Below, one piece after another: positions 9,919 through 18,311 of a stretch of 64,000 bases of DNA (positions within the stretch are counted from its first letter, which is position 1; the number at the start of each line of letters is the position of its first letter). Made by a program: the position numbers and the translations under genes. Origin of the DNA: Pseudomonas sp. PDM14 (lineage in GTDB: Bacteria; Pseudomonadota; Gammaproteobacteria; Pseudomonadales; Pseudomonadaceae); assembly GCF_014851905.1 (NCBI RefSeq), contig NZ_JACVAQ010000001.1, forward strand, positions 1,364,001 to 1,428,000. The letters are read 5' to 3'. The notes beneath the pieces are model-generated. The model searched no databases, was not told the origin of the DNA, and saw only the letters and a list, made by a program, of their open reading frames with translations.

Positions 9919-12215
9919 GCGCCGCGCCGCGTTACCAACCGTACACCGGCGCAGCCGCCGGCTGGGGCGCGCTGCGCAGCGTCACGCACTTCTGGCTGGA
10001 CAGCAAACAGCCGCTGAAGAACCTGCGCGCGCTGCTCAAGACCAACCAGAACGGCGGCCTCGACTGCCCCGGCTGCGCCTGGGGCGACTCGCCGGAAAGC
10101 GGCGCGGTGAAGTTCTGCGAGAACGGCGCCAAGGCGGTGAACTGGGAAGCCACCAAGCGCGGCATCGGCGCCGACTTCTTCGCCCGTTACAGCGTCAGCC
10201 AGCTGCGCGAGCAGAGCGACTACTGGCTCGAATACCAGGGCCGCCTGACCGAACCGCTGCGCTACGACGCCGACAGCGACCGCTATGTACCGATCAGCTG
10301 GGACGCCGCCTTCGCCCTGATCGGCGTCACCCTCAACGGCCTGAGCAGCCCGCACCAGGCCGAGTTCTACACCTCGGGCCGGGCCAGCAACGAGGCCGCC
10401 TTCCTTTATCAGCTGTTCGTCCGCGCCTACGGCACCAACAACTTTCCCGACTGCTCGAACATGTGCCACGAGGCCAGCGGCGTAGCCCTCGGCCAGAGCA
10501 TCGGCGTGGGCAAGGGCACGGTGACCTTCGCCGACTTCGAGCATGCCGACGCGATCTTCGTCTTCGGCCAGAACCCCGGCACCAACCACCCGCGCATGCT
10601 CGAACCGCTGCGCGAGGCGGTGCAGCGCGGCGCCCGCGTGGTCTGCTTCAACCCGCTGAAGGAGCGCGGCCTGGAACGCTTCCAGCACCCGCAACAGGCG
10701 CTGGAGATGCTCAGCAACGGCGACCAGCCGACCAGCACCGCGTACTTCCGCCCGCACCTGGGCGGCGACATGGCGGCCGTGCGCGGCATGGCCAAATTCC
10801 TCCTGCAGTGGGAAGCGGAACGCCCCGGCAGCGTCTTCGACCACACCTTCATCGCCGAACACACGGAAGGCCTCGAGGCCTGGCTGGATGAAGTCGCACG
10901 TACCGAGTGGGCGCAGATCGAGCAACAGTCGGGCCTGCCGCGGGCGCAGATCGAACAGGCCGCGCACCTGTATGCCGGCGCCGAACGAGTGATCACCTGC
11001 TGGGCCATGGGCATCACCCAGCACCGCCACTCGGTGGCGACCATCCACGAAATCAGCAACCTGATGCTGCTGCGCGGCAACATCGGCAAGCCCGGCGCCG
11101 GTCTGTGCCCGGTGCGCGGCCACAGCAACGTGCAGGGCGACCGCACCATGGGCATCAACGAGCGGCCACCCGCGGCCCTGCTCGACGCCCTGGAGAAACA
11201 CTTCCATTTCGCCGTGCCGCGCGCCCAGGGGCACAACACCGTGGAAGCCATCGAGGCCATGGCCAGCGGCAAAGCCAAGGTGTTCATCGGCCTCGGCGGC
11301 AACTTCGCCCAGGCCACCCCAGACAGCCCACGCACCCAAGCGGCCCTGCAGCAGTGCGAGCTGACCGTGCAGATCAGCACCAAGCTCAATCGCAGCCACC
11401 TGATGCACGGCCGCCAGGCGCTGATCCTGCCGTGCCTGGGGCGCACCGACCTGGACCTCCAGGCCGCAGGCTCGCAGGCCGTGACCGTGGAGGACTCGTT
11501 CAGCATGGTCCACGCCTCCTGGGGCCAGCTGACGCCCCTGTCGGCGCAGATGCGCTCGGAGCCGGCCATCGTCGCCGGTATCGCCCAGGCCACGCTCGGC
11601 ACGCAACCGGTGAACTGGTCCTGGCTGGTTGAGGATTACGCACGCATCCGCGATCTGATCGCCGCGACCATTCCCGGCTTCGCCGGCTTCAACGAGAAAC
11701 TCGCCAAGCCCGGCGGCTTCTACCTGGGCAACGCCGCCGGCGCACGCACCTGGAACACCTCCAGCGGCCGCGCCCGCTTCCTCGCCGACGAACTGCCCGC
11801 CGATCTGCTACCCGCCGAGGTACGCAGCCAGGCGCAGAAGCCGCACCTGGTCCTGCAGACCCTGCGTTCCCACGACCAGTACAACACCACCCTGTACGGC
11901 CTGGATGACCGCTACCGCGGCGTACGCGGCATGCGCGACGTGCTCTTCGTCAACCCGGACGACATCCGCACGCTGGGCTTCGAGCCGGGACAGAAGGTCG
12001 ATGTACTGTCGCTGTGGGACGACGGTGTCGAGCGCCGCGTCAACGGTTTCACCCTGCTCGCCTACGACACCCCAGCCGGCCAGGCCGCCGCCTACTACCC
12101 GGAAACCAACCCGCTGGTGCCACTGGCGAGCACCGGCCTGGGCAGCCACACGCCCACCTCCAAGTTCATCGCCATCCGCCTGCAGGCCGCAGCTGGCGAT
12201 CAGCGCATTTGCTGA
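9915..12215 (+). CDS. FdhF/YdeP family molybdopterin oxidoreductase
   Basis: The 766-residue cytoplasmic protein belongs to the formate dehydrogenase-like YdeP group, which carries bis-MGD cofactor. Visible features are the N-terminal cluster cysteines DCPGC and KFC, the metal-ligand segment NMCHEASGVALG with cysteine (not selenocysteine), FGQNPGTNHPRM, and the C-terminal MGD domain (SHDQYNTTLYGL, SHTPTSKFIAIRL). The start at 9915 overlaps fdhD. No NAD- or quinone-linked partner subunit lies beside it. E. coli YdeP is linked to acid resistance; the substrate here is unknown. No TAT signal is visible. Confidence 0.9.
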   Translation: MSAAPRYQPYTGAAAGWGALRSVTHFWLDSKQPLKNLRALLKTNQNGGLDCPGCAWGDSPESGAVKFCENGAKAVNWEATKRGIGADFFARYSVSQLREQSDYWLEYQGRLTEPLRYDADSDRYVPISWDAAFALIGVTLNGLSSPHQAEFYTSGRASNEAAFLYQLFVRAYGTNNFPDCSNMCHEASGVALGQSIGVGKGTVTFADFEHADAIFVFGQNPGTNHPRMLEPLREAVQRGARVVCFNPLKERGLERFQHPQQALEMLSNGDQPTSTAYFRPHLGGDMAAVRGMAKFLLQWEAERPGSVFDHTFIAEHTEGLEAWLDEVARTEWAQIEQQSGLPRAQIEQAAHLYAGAERVITCWAMGITQHRHSVATIHEISNLMLLRGNIGKPGAGLCPVRGHSNVQGDRTMGINERPPAALLDALEKHFHFAVPRAQGHNTVEAIEAMASGKAKVFIGLGGNFAQATPDSPRTQAALQQCELTVQISTKLNRSHLMHGRQALILPCLGRTDLDLQAAGSQAVTVEDSFSMVHASWGQLTPLSAQMRSEPAIVAGIAQATLGTQPVNWSWLVEDYARIRDLIAATIPGFAGFNEKLAKPGGFYLGNAAGARTWNTSSGRARFLADELPADLLPAEVRSQAQKPHLVLQTLRSHDQYNTTLYGLDDRYRGVRGMRDVLFVNPDDIRTLGFEPGQKVDVLSLWDDGVERRVNGFTLLAYDTPAGQAAAYYPETNPLVPLASTGLGSHTPTSKFIAIRLQAAAGDQRIC

Positions 12216-12437
12216 CTTGCGGCAACGCCCGCCAGCGCGGCGTCTGCTGCAATGTCGTAACAGCTGGTTACGCCCGGCGAGAGCTAATCGCTTGAGCCGC
12301 GTCGCCGGCTCCCTGATACTGCACCGCGATTTGCCCTCGGCGCCGCCTGGCGAACGGGCTGCAACACCTCGCCCGCCGCGGCGTCTCATGACTATCCACC
12401 CCCCAACCAACCCTACAGGTTCAAGGAGCCACCGCCG

Positions 12438-13376
12438 ATGATGAAAAGGAGCGACTGGATCTGGACCCTGATTGGTTTGGTCGCAGTCGTGCTCTCGTGC
12501 TACCTGCTGTACAAGGAAATCCGCACCATCTCCCTGGATGAGCTTTCCGACAGCCTGTACGCGATTCGCCCCCACAACTGGCTGATGGCAGCCGGCGCGA
12601 CCCTCGGTGCCTACGTGGCGCTGGCCTGGTACGACCGCATCGCTATCGCCCACCTGGGCAAGAAGATCTCCTGGTGGTTCATCACGGTCTGTTCCTTCAC
12701 CACCTACGCCCTGGCCCACAACATCGGCGCCTCGGTGTTCTCCGGCGCGGTGGTGCGCTACCGCGCCTACAGCAGCAAGGGCCTGACACCCTCCGAGATC
12801 GGCCTGCTGATCGTCTTCTGCTCCTTCACCTTCGCCCTCGGCGCGCTATTGTCCGGCGGTGCCGTGCTGGTCTGCCAGCCGGAACTGATCAAGCGCGTGG
12901 CCGATGTCGGACCGTGGCTGTCGGTGTCGATCGGCCTGTTCATGCTCGGCCTGGTCGGCCTCTACGTGCTCGGCTCGTGGCTCAAGTTCAAGCCGCTGCA
13001 GCTGGGTAAACTGCATGTCGAATACCCGCGCCTGGGCATCGTCGGTCGCCAGCTGCTGGCCGGTCCGCTGGAGCTGGCCTGCGCCGCGGCGATCATCTAT
13101 TACGCACTGCCGGCAGAGAGCAATCCGGGCTACCTGGTGGTACTCGGCGTGTTCCTCGCCTCCTTCTCCCTGGCCCTGCTGTCCCATGCACCAGGTGGCC
13201 TTGGCGTACTCGAAGTGACCTTCCTCGCCGCCATGCCGGAACTGCCCACGGCAGACGTGCTGGCCGCGCTCATCGTGTTCCGTGTCTTCTACCTGCTGCT
13301 GCCCTTCGCGCTGTCGCTGCTGGTGGTAATGGGCTTCGAATGGGGCCAGTGGCGCAAGCGCCGCAGCCCCCTCTGA
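12438..13376 (+). CDS. YbhN/UPF0104 family membrane protein (lysylphosphatidylglycerol synthase TM-like)
   Basis: The 312-residue polytopic protein has about eight transmembrane segments. It has the NIGASVFSGAVVRYRAYSSKGL motif and the C-terminal APGGLGVLEVTFL motif typical of the UPF0104 group, related to the flippase part of MprF. AAGGAG lies 9 nt before the start. It lacks the soluble aminoacyl-transferase domain of MprF, so lipid lysinylation itself is not expected; a lipid-handling role is plausible. The start is preceded by a 222-bp gap in which I see no gene. The gene is followed by hairpins and the repeat protein. Confidence 0.88.
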   Translation: MMKRSDWIWTLIGLVAVVLSCYLLYKEIRTISLDELSDSLYAIRPHNWLMAAGATLGAYVALAWYDRIAIAHLGKKISWWFITVCSFTTYALAHNIGASVFSGAVVRYRAYSSKGLTPSEIGLLIVFCSFTFALGALLSGGAVLVCQPELIKRVADVGPWLSVSIGLFMLGLVGLYVLGSWLKFKPLQLGKLHVEYPRLGIVGRQLLAGPLELACAAAIIYYALPAESNPGYLVVLGVFLASFSLALLSHAPGGLGVLEVTFLAAMPELPTADVLAALIVFRVFYLLLPFALSLLVVMGFEWGQWRKRRSPL

Positions 13377-13519
13377 ACCGCTGCAGCCCTCGGTCCAGAG
13401 GGCTTCGCGCAGCTATCATTGAGCGTGATCTTTACTATGCGAAACCCTGACTTCCGCATCAGGGCGCGCGCCACGAACATAGGCCCCGTACTCACTTACC
13501 CCCTACGAGGTGCCTAAAA

Positions 13520-14296
13520 ATGAAAACGTCTCTTCTCGCTACCCTGATCGCCGCAACCTTCTCTTCCACTGCAGTGTTTGCCCTTCCGCAGAACGAACCG
13601 CAACCGGTTCTCGGCGAAGCCAAATCGAGCATCACCCATGAAGTGAACCGTGCCCTGAACAGCACTTTCGAACAACGCTTCGACCTCAGCGACAGCGGTT
13701 ACTTCAACACCAAACAAGGCAAGGATGTCGCTCGTTCGACCACCAACAAGCGCACCTTCTTCGCCGACAGTGGCTACTTCAAAACCAAGCAGGGCCAACA
13801 GAGCGATCTGGTTCCGGCAGCGCAACGCAACGACGTAGCGGACAGCGGCTACTTCAAGACCAAGCAAGGCAAGGACGTCGCTCGCTCGACCACCAACAGG
13901 CGCACCTTCTTCGCCGACAGTGGCTACTTCAAAACCAAACAGGGTCAGCAGAGCGATCTGGTTCCGGCAGCCCAGCGTAATGACGTCGCCGACAGCGGTT
14001 ACTTCAAGACCAAGCAAGGTAAGGACGTAGCACGCTCGACCACCAACAAGCGCACCTTCTTCGCCGACAGTGGCTACTTCAAGACCAAACAGGGTCAACA
14101 GAGCGACCTGGTTCCGGCAGCCCAGCGCAACGACGTGGCAGACAGTGGCTACTTCAAAACCAAGCAAGGTAAAGACGTAGAACGCTCGACTACCAACAAG
14201 CGCACCTTCGTCGCCGATAGCGGTTACTTCAAGACCAAGCAAGGCCAGCAGAGTGACCTGATCCCTGCCAGCACTGCACAGGACGCTACCGCTTGA
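13520..14296 (+). CDS. Secreted protein of eight alternating 25-residue DSGYF repeats
   Basis: The 258-residue protein has a signal peptide (about 1-21, cleavage near VFA/LPQ), a short linker to residue 57, then eight 25-residue units filling residues 58-258 to the end. Units alternate: type A is DSGYFxTKQGKDVARSTTNK plus RTFFA, type B is DSGYFKTKQGQQSDLVPAAQ plus RNDVA, giving a 50-residue higher-order period. Between B units 2 and 4 I count nine base changes, all synonymous, so the peptide is under purifying selection. GAGGTG precedes the ATG and a hairpin with CCCTGA/TCAGGG arms lies in the leader (13445-13464). A strong terminator follows at 14321. I do not recognise the family; it could be a surface repeat protein or a peptide precursor. 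Confidence 0.85.
   Translation: MKTSLLATLIAATFSSTAVFALPQNEPQPVLGEAKSSITHEVNRALNSTFEQRFDLSDSGYFNTKQGKDVARSTTNKRTFFADSGYFKTKQGQQSDLVPAAQRNDVADSGYFKTKQGKDVARSTTNRRTFFADSGYFKTKQGQQSDLVPAAQRNDVADSGYFKTKQGKDVARSTTNKRTFFADSGYFKTKQGQQSDLVPAAQRNDVADSGYFKTKQGKDVERSTTNKRTFVADSGYFKTKQGQQSDLIPASTAQDATA
13691..14293 (+). repeat. Eight tandem 75-bp coding repeats
   Basis: Units start every 75 bp from 13691 (13691, 13766, 13841, 13916, 13991, 14066, 14141, 14216), with the last extended by one codon. They form four 150-bp A+B pairs. There are no unique spacers, and they are wholly within an open frame, so this is not a CRISPR array. Confidence 0.92.
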
Positions 14297-14320
14297 GGCC
14301 AGTCAGCGCTCCACCCAACA

Positions 14321-14353
14321 ACCGGTGAATGCCCAGCACTCACCGGTTTTTTT
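14321..14353 (+). terminator. Rho-independent terminator after the repeat protein
   Basis: ACCGGTGA (14321-14328) pairs with TCACCGGT (14340-14347) around an 11-nt loop, followed by a run of T to 14353. It ends the repeat-protein transcript 25 bp after its stop codon and isolates that gene from the methyltransferase. Confidence 0.88.
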
Positions 14354-14444
14354 ATGCCTGCCGATCAGCGCACATCGTCAAGGGTGGGCGTGTACCGCAC
14401 GCTGACTTATAGTTCCGCCTCCAGTCACTGACCCAGCGACCAGC

Positions 14445-15164
14445 ATGCACACCATCGAGCGGATCTACCCGAAGGATCTCGACCCGCACAGCACGGACGA
14501 CCAGAACACCCTGCGCATCCACATGGAGCGCTATGAGTTCGCCGCCCGCCAACTGCACGGCCAACGCATCCTCGACATGGCCTGCGGCTGTGGCTACGGC
14601 ACGGCACTGCTGGCCGAGCGCAACCCGCAGCGCCAGGTGACCGGCGTCGACATCGACCCTGCCGCCATCGCCTACGCCCAGCAGCACTACCAGCTGCCCA
14701 ATCTGCGCTATGTCTGCGCCGACGCCGAGCGCTTCGCCGAAGAACCGTTCGACAGCATCGTCAGCCTGGAAACCATTGAGCACCTGCCCAGCCCGCAACG
14801 CCTGATCGACAACTACGCCCGACTGCTGGCAGAGGGTGGCCGGGTGATCGCCTCGGTGCCGATCACCCCAACCCTGGACGGCAACCCGCACCACCTGCAC
14901 GACTTCAGCCGCCGTTCGTTCTTCGCCCTGTTCCGCCAGCACGGCCTGCGCCCGCATGAGCACTTCGAGCAGATCCAGTGGTGGCAATTCAAGGGGCTGT
15001 TTTCCAAGCGCCCGGACCAGGCCAAGCAGCACCGCTCGGAGGGTGTCGGCAACGCCGTGCTGCTCTACTACAAGCGCCGGCCGCTGTACCTGTTCGCGCG
15101 TCTTGGCTCGATGCTGCGCTACGGCTTCAGCAACCGCTATCTCACCTGCTCGTTCCAGCGCTAA
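14445..15164 (+). CDS. Class I SAM-dependent methyltransferase
   Basis: The 239-residue protein has motif I DMACGCGYG (44-52), the acidic motif GVDIDPAAIAYA (about 68-79), motif EP(F)DSIVSLETIEHL and motif SVPITPT, so it is a Rossmann-fold methyltransferase of the UbiE/COQ5-like (Methyltransf_11/23) type. The substrate is unknown. Its 3' end overlaps the convergent desaturase gene by 23 bp. The terminator at 14321 separates it from the repeat protein, so the two need not be functionally linked. Confidence 0.87.
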   Translation: MHTIERIYPKDLDPHSTDDQNTLRIHMERYEFAARQLHGQRILDMACGCGYGTALLAERNPQRQVTGVDIDPAAIAYAQQHYQLPNLRYVCADAERFAEEPFDSIVSLETIEHLPSPQRLIDNYARLLAEGGRVIASVPITPTLDGNPHHLHDFSRRSFFALFRQHGLRPHEHFEQIQWWQFKGLFSKRPDQAKQHRSEGVGNAVLLYYKRRPLYLFARLGSMLRYGFSNRYLTCSFQR

Positions 15165-16239
15165 ACGCAGGTTCCTCGTTGGGCAGGCGATAGGTCCAGA
15201 TGCGCCGCAGCACCGTGGCGAACTGCGCGCCGAGCGTGCCGCAGTTGTAGACCTGGCCGTAGCGCGCGGCGATCTCGCGGACCTCCACCGCCAGCGCGGC
15301 ATAGCGCCGGGCCGGCAGGTCGGGGAACAGGTGGTGCTCGATCTGGTGGCTGAGGTTGCCGCTGAGGATGTGCAGCAACTTGCCGCCACTCAGGTTGCTC
15401 GACCCACGCAACTGGCGCAGGTACCAGTGCCCACGGCTTTCACCGACCACCGACTCGGCGCTGAACACCGCCGCACGTTCGGTGAAGTGCCCGCAGAAGA
15501 TGATGGCGAAGGTCCACAGGTTGCGCAGCAGGTTGGCCAGCACGTTGCCGGCCAGTACTGCCAGGGCGTTGGTGCCGAGCAGCAGGGCCAGCAGTGGAAA
15601 CAACACATAGTCCTTGCCCCACTGGCGCAGCAGCTTGGCGTTGAACTCGCGCGCCAGCGGGCGTACCTCCTCCTTGCTGATGCGCCCCTTGATCAGCTTG
15701 TCCAGGCGCAGGTGCTGAATGCCCACGGCGTACTGGAACAGCAACGCCTGCACCGTCACCCACAGCGGCTGCCAACGATAGAAGGGCTTCCAGCGCTGCT
15801 CGGGGAACAGCCGCACCACGCCGTAGCCGACGTCGTCGTCCATGCCGATGACGTTGGTCCAGGTGTGGTGCACATGGTTGTGCGTATGCCGCCAGAAACT
15901 GGAGGGCCCGGCGATATCCCATTCGTAGGTGCGCCCGGTCAGTTCCGGGTCGTTCATCCAGTCGTACTGGCCGTGCATGACGTTGTGGCCGAGCTCCATG
16001 TTCTCGAGGATTTTGCCCAACCCCAGCAGCAGCGTGCCGAGCAGCCAGGTCGGTGGAAACCAGCCAGCCATCAGCAGAGCGCGCCCGCTCCAGCAGCACA
16101 GCCGCACCACGCTGCGCACGCGACGGATGTAGCGCGCATCGACCTCGCCAAGGTCGGCCAGGGTGCGGCGGCGCAAGTCATCCAGCTCAGCGCCGAAGGC
16201 GTCCAGTTCCTGCGGGGTCAGTTCTCGGTCACTGCGCAT
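15142..16239 (-). CDS. desB: Acyl-CoA delta-9 fatty acid desaturase
   Basis: Membrane-bound di-iron desaturase introducing a cis double bond into saturated acyl-CoA. All histidine boxes are present in the 365 residues: HNVMH (85-89), HTHNHVHH (118-125) and HQIEHH (298-303). Hydrophobic stretches around 50-78 and 213-252 anchor it. It lies 27 bp downstream of the ferredoxin reductase gene, which supplies electrons, and both are read away from the desT repressor. The order matches the desCB operon of P. aeruginosa. Confidence 0.93.
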   Translation of the reverse strand: MRSDRELTPQELDAFGAELDDLRRRTLADLGEVDARYIRRVRSVVRLCCWSGRALLMAGWFPPTWLLGTLLLGLGKILENMELGHNVMHGQYDWMNDPELTGRTYEWDIAGPSSFWRHTHNHVHHTWTNVIGMDDDVGYGVVRLFPEQRWKPFYRWQPLWVTVQALLFQYAVGIQHLRLDKLIKGRISKEEVRPLAREFNAKLLRQWGKDYVLFPLLALLLGTNALAVLAGNVLANLLRNLWTFAIIFCGHFTERAAVFSAESVVGESRGHWYLRQLRGSSNLSGGKLLHILSGNLSHQIEHHLFPDLPARRYAALAVEVREIAARYGQVYNCGTLGAQFATVLRRIWTYRLPNEEPAFSAGTSR

Positions 16240-16266
16240 GTTCGCCTCCGGGTGGGTTGAGTGGGT

Positions 16267-17358
16267 TCACAGGTCGATGGCCACGTCGGCATGGGGCGCA
16301 TTGATGCACAGACGGATCGGTTGTCCCGGCTCGCCGAACAGCGTGCCGTCGCGCAGGTCGCGCACGGTTCCGCTGAGCAGGGTGCAGGTGCAGCTGGTAC
16401 AGATGCCCTGGCGGCAGCCGTGGGCCGGGCGCAGGCCGAGGCCTTCGGCCTGTTCAAGCAGGCTGCGCTGGCTGTCGCCCTGGCCCTGCACGCGGCTGCG
16501 GGTGAAGTCCAGCTGCACCTGGGTCGCCAGCCCGGCGACCCGCAGTGGCGCTGTGAACGCCTCGAACTGCAACGCACCAGCCCAGTTCTGCCGCACGCTG
16601 TCGACGAACTGCGCCGGGCCGCAGGCCAACACGCTGTCGGCATCGAGCACGTCGAGGTGCTCGGCACAGAAGCGCCCGCGCAGCATGCCGGCCTCGGCCG
16701 CTGTGGCCCCGGTCAGCACCCAGCGCACAGTGAAATTGGGGTAGCGCGCCACCAGTTGCTGCAGTTCTTCGGCGAACGCACGCTGGCCCTGCTCGCGCAC
16801 GTAATGCAGCAGACTGACCGGCGCGACGAAGCCCTTTTCCAGCGCCTCGCGCAGTAGTCCGAGTAACGGCGTGATGCCGCTGCCGGCGGCCAGCAGGGCA
16901 ATCCCGCGGGACTGCGCCGGCCAGTGCAGATCGCCCTGGGCCTGGCCCAGCTCCAGCACGCTGCCGACGGCCAGGTGATCGAGCAGGCGATTGGACAGGC
17001 GCCCGCCCGGCTGCCGGCGAATCGCCAGCTCGATGCAGCCACCCCGGCCGACGCGGGTGAGGCTGTAGCTGCGGCTGTAGCGCACACCGTCCAGCGGCAG
17101 GTACAGCTGCACGTGCTGGCCGGCCCGCCAGCCGCGGGCGTTGCCATTGCAGCGCAGACGCAGGGCGAGCATGTCATCGGCCACCCACTCGCGCCCCTCG
17201 ACCTCGGCGAACACACGGTTGAGCCGCCATGCCGGATGCAGCCCGGCCAGCAGCGCATCGACCTCCGCCTCGCGCAGCCAGCGTCGGCGTACCAGTGCAC
17301 GCAGTGGTTGCAGCGGGCGGGCGAGGCAGCGAACGAGAAAGAAAGGAAGCAGGCGCAT
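16267..17358 (-). CDS. desC: Desaturase electron-transfer protein: ferredoxin reductase with C-terminal 2Fe-2S domain
   Basis: Passes electrons from NAD(P)H through FAD and a [2Fe-2S] centre to DesB. The 363-residue protein has an FAD-binding segment RYSRSYSLTRVG, a nucleotide-binding segment LLAAGSGITPLLGLL and plant-type ferredoxin cysteines GCRQGICTSC ... RLC at the C-terminus. The ATG at 17358 is chosen because an upstream start at 17409 would lie inside the operator dyad. It is the first gene of the desCB operon. Confidence 0.92.
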   Translation of the reverse strand: MRLLPFFLVRCLARPLQPLRALVRRRWLREAEVDALLAGLHPAWRLNRVFAEVEGREWVADDMLALRLRCNGNARGWRAGQHVQLYLPLDGVRYSRSYSLTRVGRGGCIELAIRRQPGGRLSNRLLDHLAVGSVLELGQAQGDLHWPAQSRGIALLAAGSGITPLLGLLREALEKGFVAPVSLLHYVREQGQRAFAEELQQLVARYPNFTVRWVLTGATAAEAGMLRGRFCAEHLDVLDADSVLACGPAQFVDSVRQNWAGALQFEAFTAPLRVAGLATQVQLDFTRSRVQGQGDSQRSLLEQAEGLGLRPAHGCRQGICTSCTCTLLSGTVRDLRDGTLFGEPGQPIRLCINAPHADVAIDL

Positions 17359-17372
17359 GCGAGCAAATCTCA

Positions 17373-17428
17373 GTGAACACTTGTTCACAGGATGGCAAGT
17401 GACCAGCACTCAGTCAACACTCGTGCAC
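17373..17428. promoter_or_regulatory. Paired DesT operator-like dyads
   Basis: A perfect inverted repeat GTGAACA-CT-TGTTCAC sits at 17373-17388, and a related sequence GTCAACACTCGTGCAC at 17413-17428 matches it at 13 of 16 positions, exactly 40 bp further on. Both lie between the divergent desC and desT starts. DesT is known to repress desCB through a palindrome in this region and to respond to acyl-CoA saturation; assigning these dyads to DesT is inference from position and symmetry. Confidence 0.72.
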
Positions 17429-17508
17429 TGAAAAAGCTTTTCGACGACCGCGGAGGGCATTTGCTAGAGTGCGCCGCAAGACCGCCTCCAGCCGGAACAC
17501 CGAGAGCC

Positions 17509-18147
17509 ATGTCGCCACGCGCCGAACAGAAACTACAGACCCGCCAGGCCCTGATGGATGCGGCGCGCAGCCTGATGGACAGCGGTCGTGGCTTCTGCAG
17601 CCTGAGCCTGCGCGAAGTCAGCCGCACCGCCGGGATCGTGCCGACCGGCTTCTACCGCCACTTCCAGGACATGGAAGCCCTCGGCCTGGCACTGGTCGCC
17701 GAAGTCGACGAAACCTTCCGCCGCACCCTGCGCGATGTGCGCCGCAGCGAGTTCGAGCTGGGTGGCATCATCGAGGCCAGCACGCGCATCTTCCTCGATG
17801 CGGTCAACCTCAACCGCAACCAGTTTCTCTTCCTCGCCCGCGAGCAGTACGGCGGTTCGCAACCGGTGCGCCAGGCCATCGCCAGCCTGCGCCAGCAGAT
17901 CACCAACGAACTGGCCGCCGACCTCAAGCTGATGAACCGCACCCCGCACCTCGACGAAGCAGCGCTGGACGTGGTCTCCGACCTCGTGGTGAAGACCGTG
18001 TTCGCCACCCTGCCGGAACTCATCGACCCGCCGTCCGACTCGCTACCACCGCACCTGATGCCGGAATCGAAGATGGTCCAGCAGCTGCGCTTCATCTTCA
18101 TCGGTGCCAAGCACTGGCACGGCCTGGGTCACGGCGACAGCCAATAA
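17509..18147 (+). CDS. desT: TetR family repressor of the desaturase operon
   Basis: DesT senses the ratio of unsaturated to saturated acyl-CoA and represses desCB. The 212-residue protein has an N-terminal helix-turn-helix (about 30-55, LREVSRTAGIVPTGFYRHF) and a C-terminal ligand-binding domain. The start at 17509 gives MSPRAEQKLQTRQAL, which fits the family; the frame is open further upstream but would run through the operators. It is divergent from desC and followed 164 bp later by ureE. Confidence 0.93.
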   Translation: MSPRAEQKLQTRQALMDAARSLMDSGRGFCSLSLREVSRTAGIVPTGFYRHFQDMEALGLALVAEVDETFRRTLRDVRRSEFELGGIIEASTRIFLDAVNLNRNQFLFLAREQYGGSQPVRQAIASLRQQITNELAADLKLMNRTPHLDEAALDVVSDLVVKTVFATLPELIDPPSDSLPPHLMPESKMVQQLRFIFIGAKHWHGLGHGDSQ

Positions 18148-18257
18148 GCACCAATACAGCGCAATAAAAATCAGCACGCACCAAAACGATACACGCAAAG
18201 CCTCACAATCAGGCACGCCAACCCGGCGCAGCGCCTGAGCATGCGCCTGCGGCGCCC

Positions 18258-18274
18258 TTGGCAAGCCCCTTGCT
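18258..18274 (+). promoter_or_regulatory. Sigma-54 (-24/-12) promoter of the ureEFG operon
   Basis: TTGGCA (18258-18263) and TTGCT (18270-18274) place GG and GC exactly 10 nt apart, the diagnostic spacing of RpoN promoters. It lies 38 bp before the ureE ATG, in the right orientation. RpoN-dependent expression fits nitrogen control of urease assembly. I could not find a clear NtrC site upstream, so the activator is unidentified. Confidence 0.72.
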
Positions 18275-18311
18275 CTAGACCAGCACTGATTCTTAGCGCT
18301 GGAACCCTCCC

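Noticed and set aside
13514..14242. A 242-codon open frame on the minus strand inside the repeat gene
   Set aside because: It is the mirror of the 75-bp repeats. Base changes between units are synonymous in the forward frame, not the reverse one, and only the forward frame has a ribosome-binding site, a signal peptide and a terminator.
13691..14293. Possible CRISPR-like array
   Set aside because: The 75-bp units adjoin directly without unique spacers and keep one open frame, so they are coding repeats.
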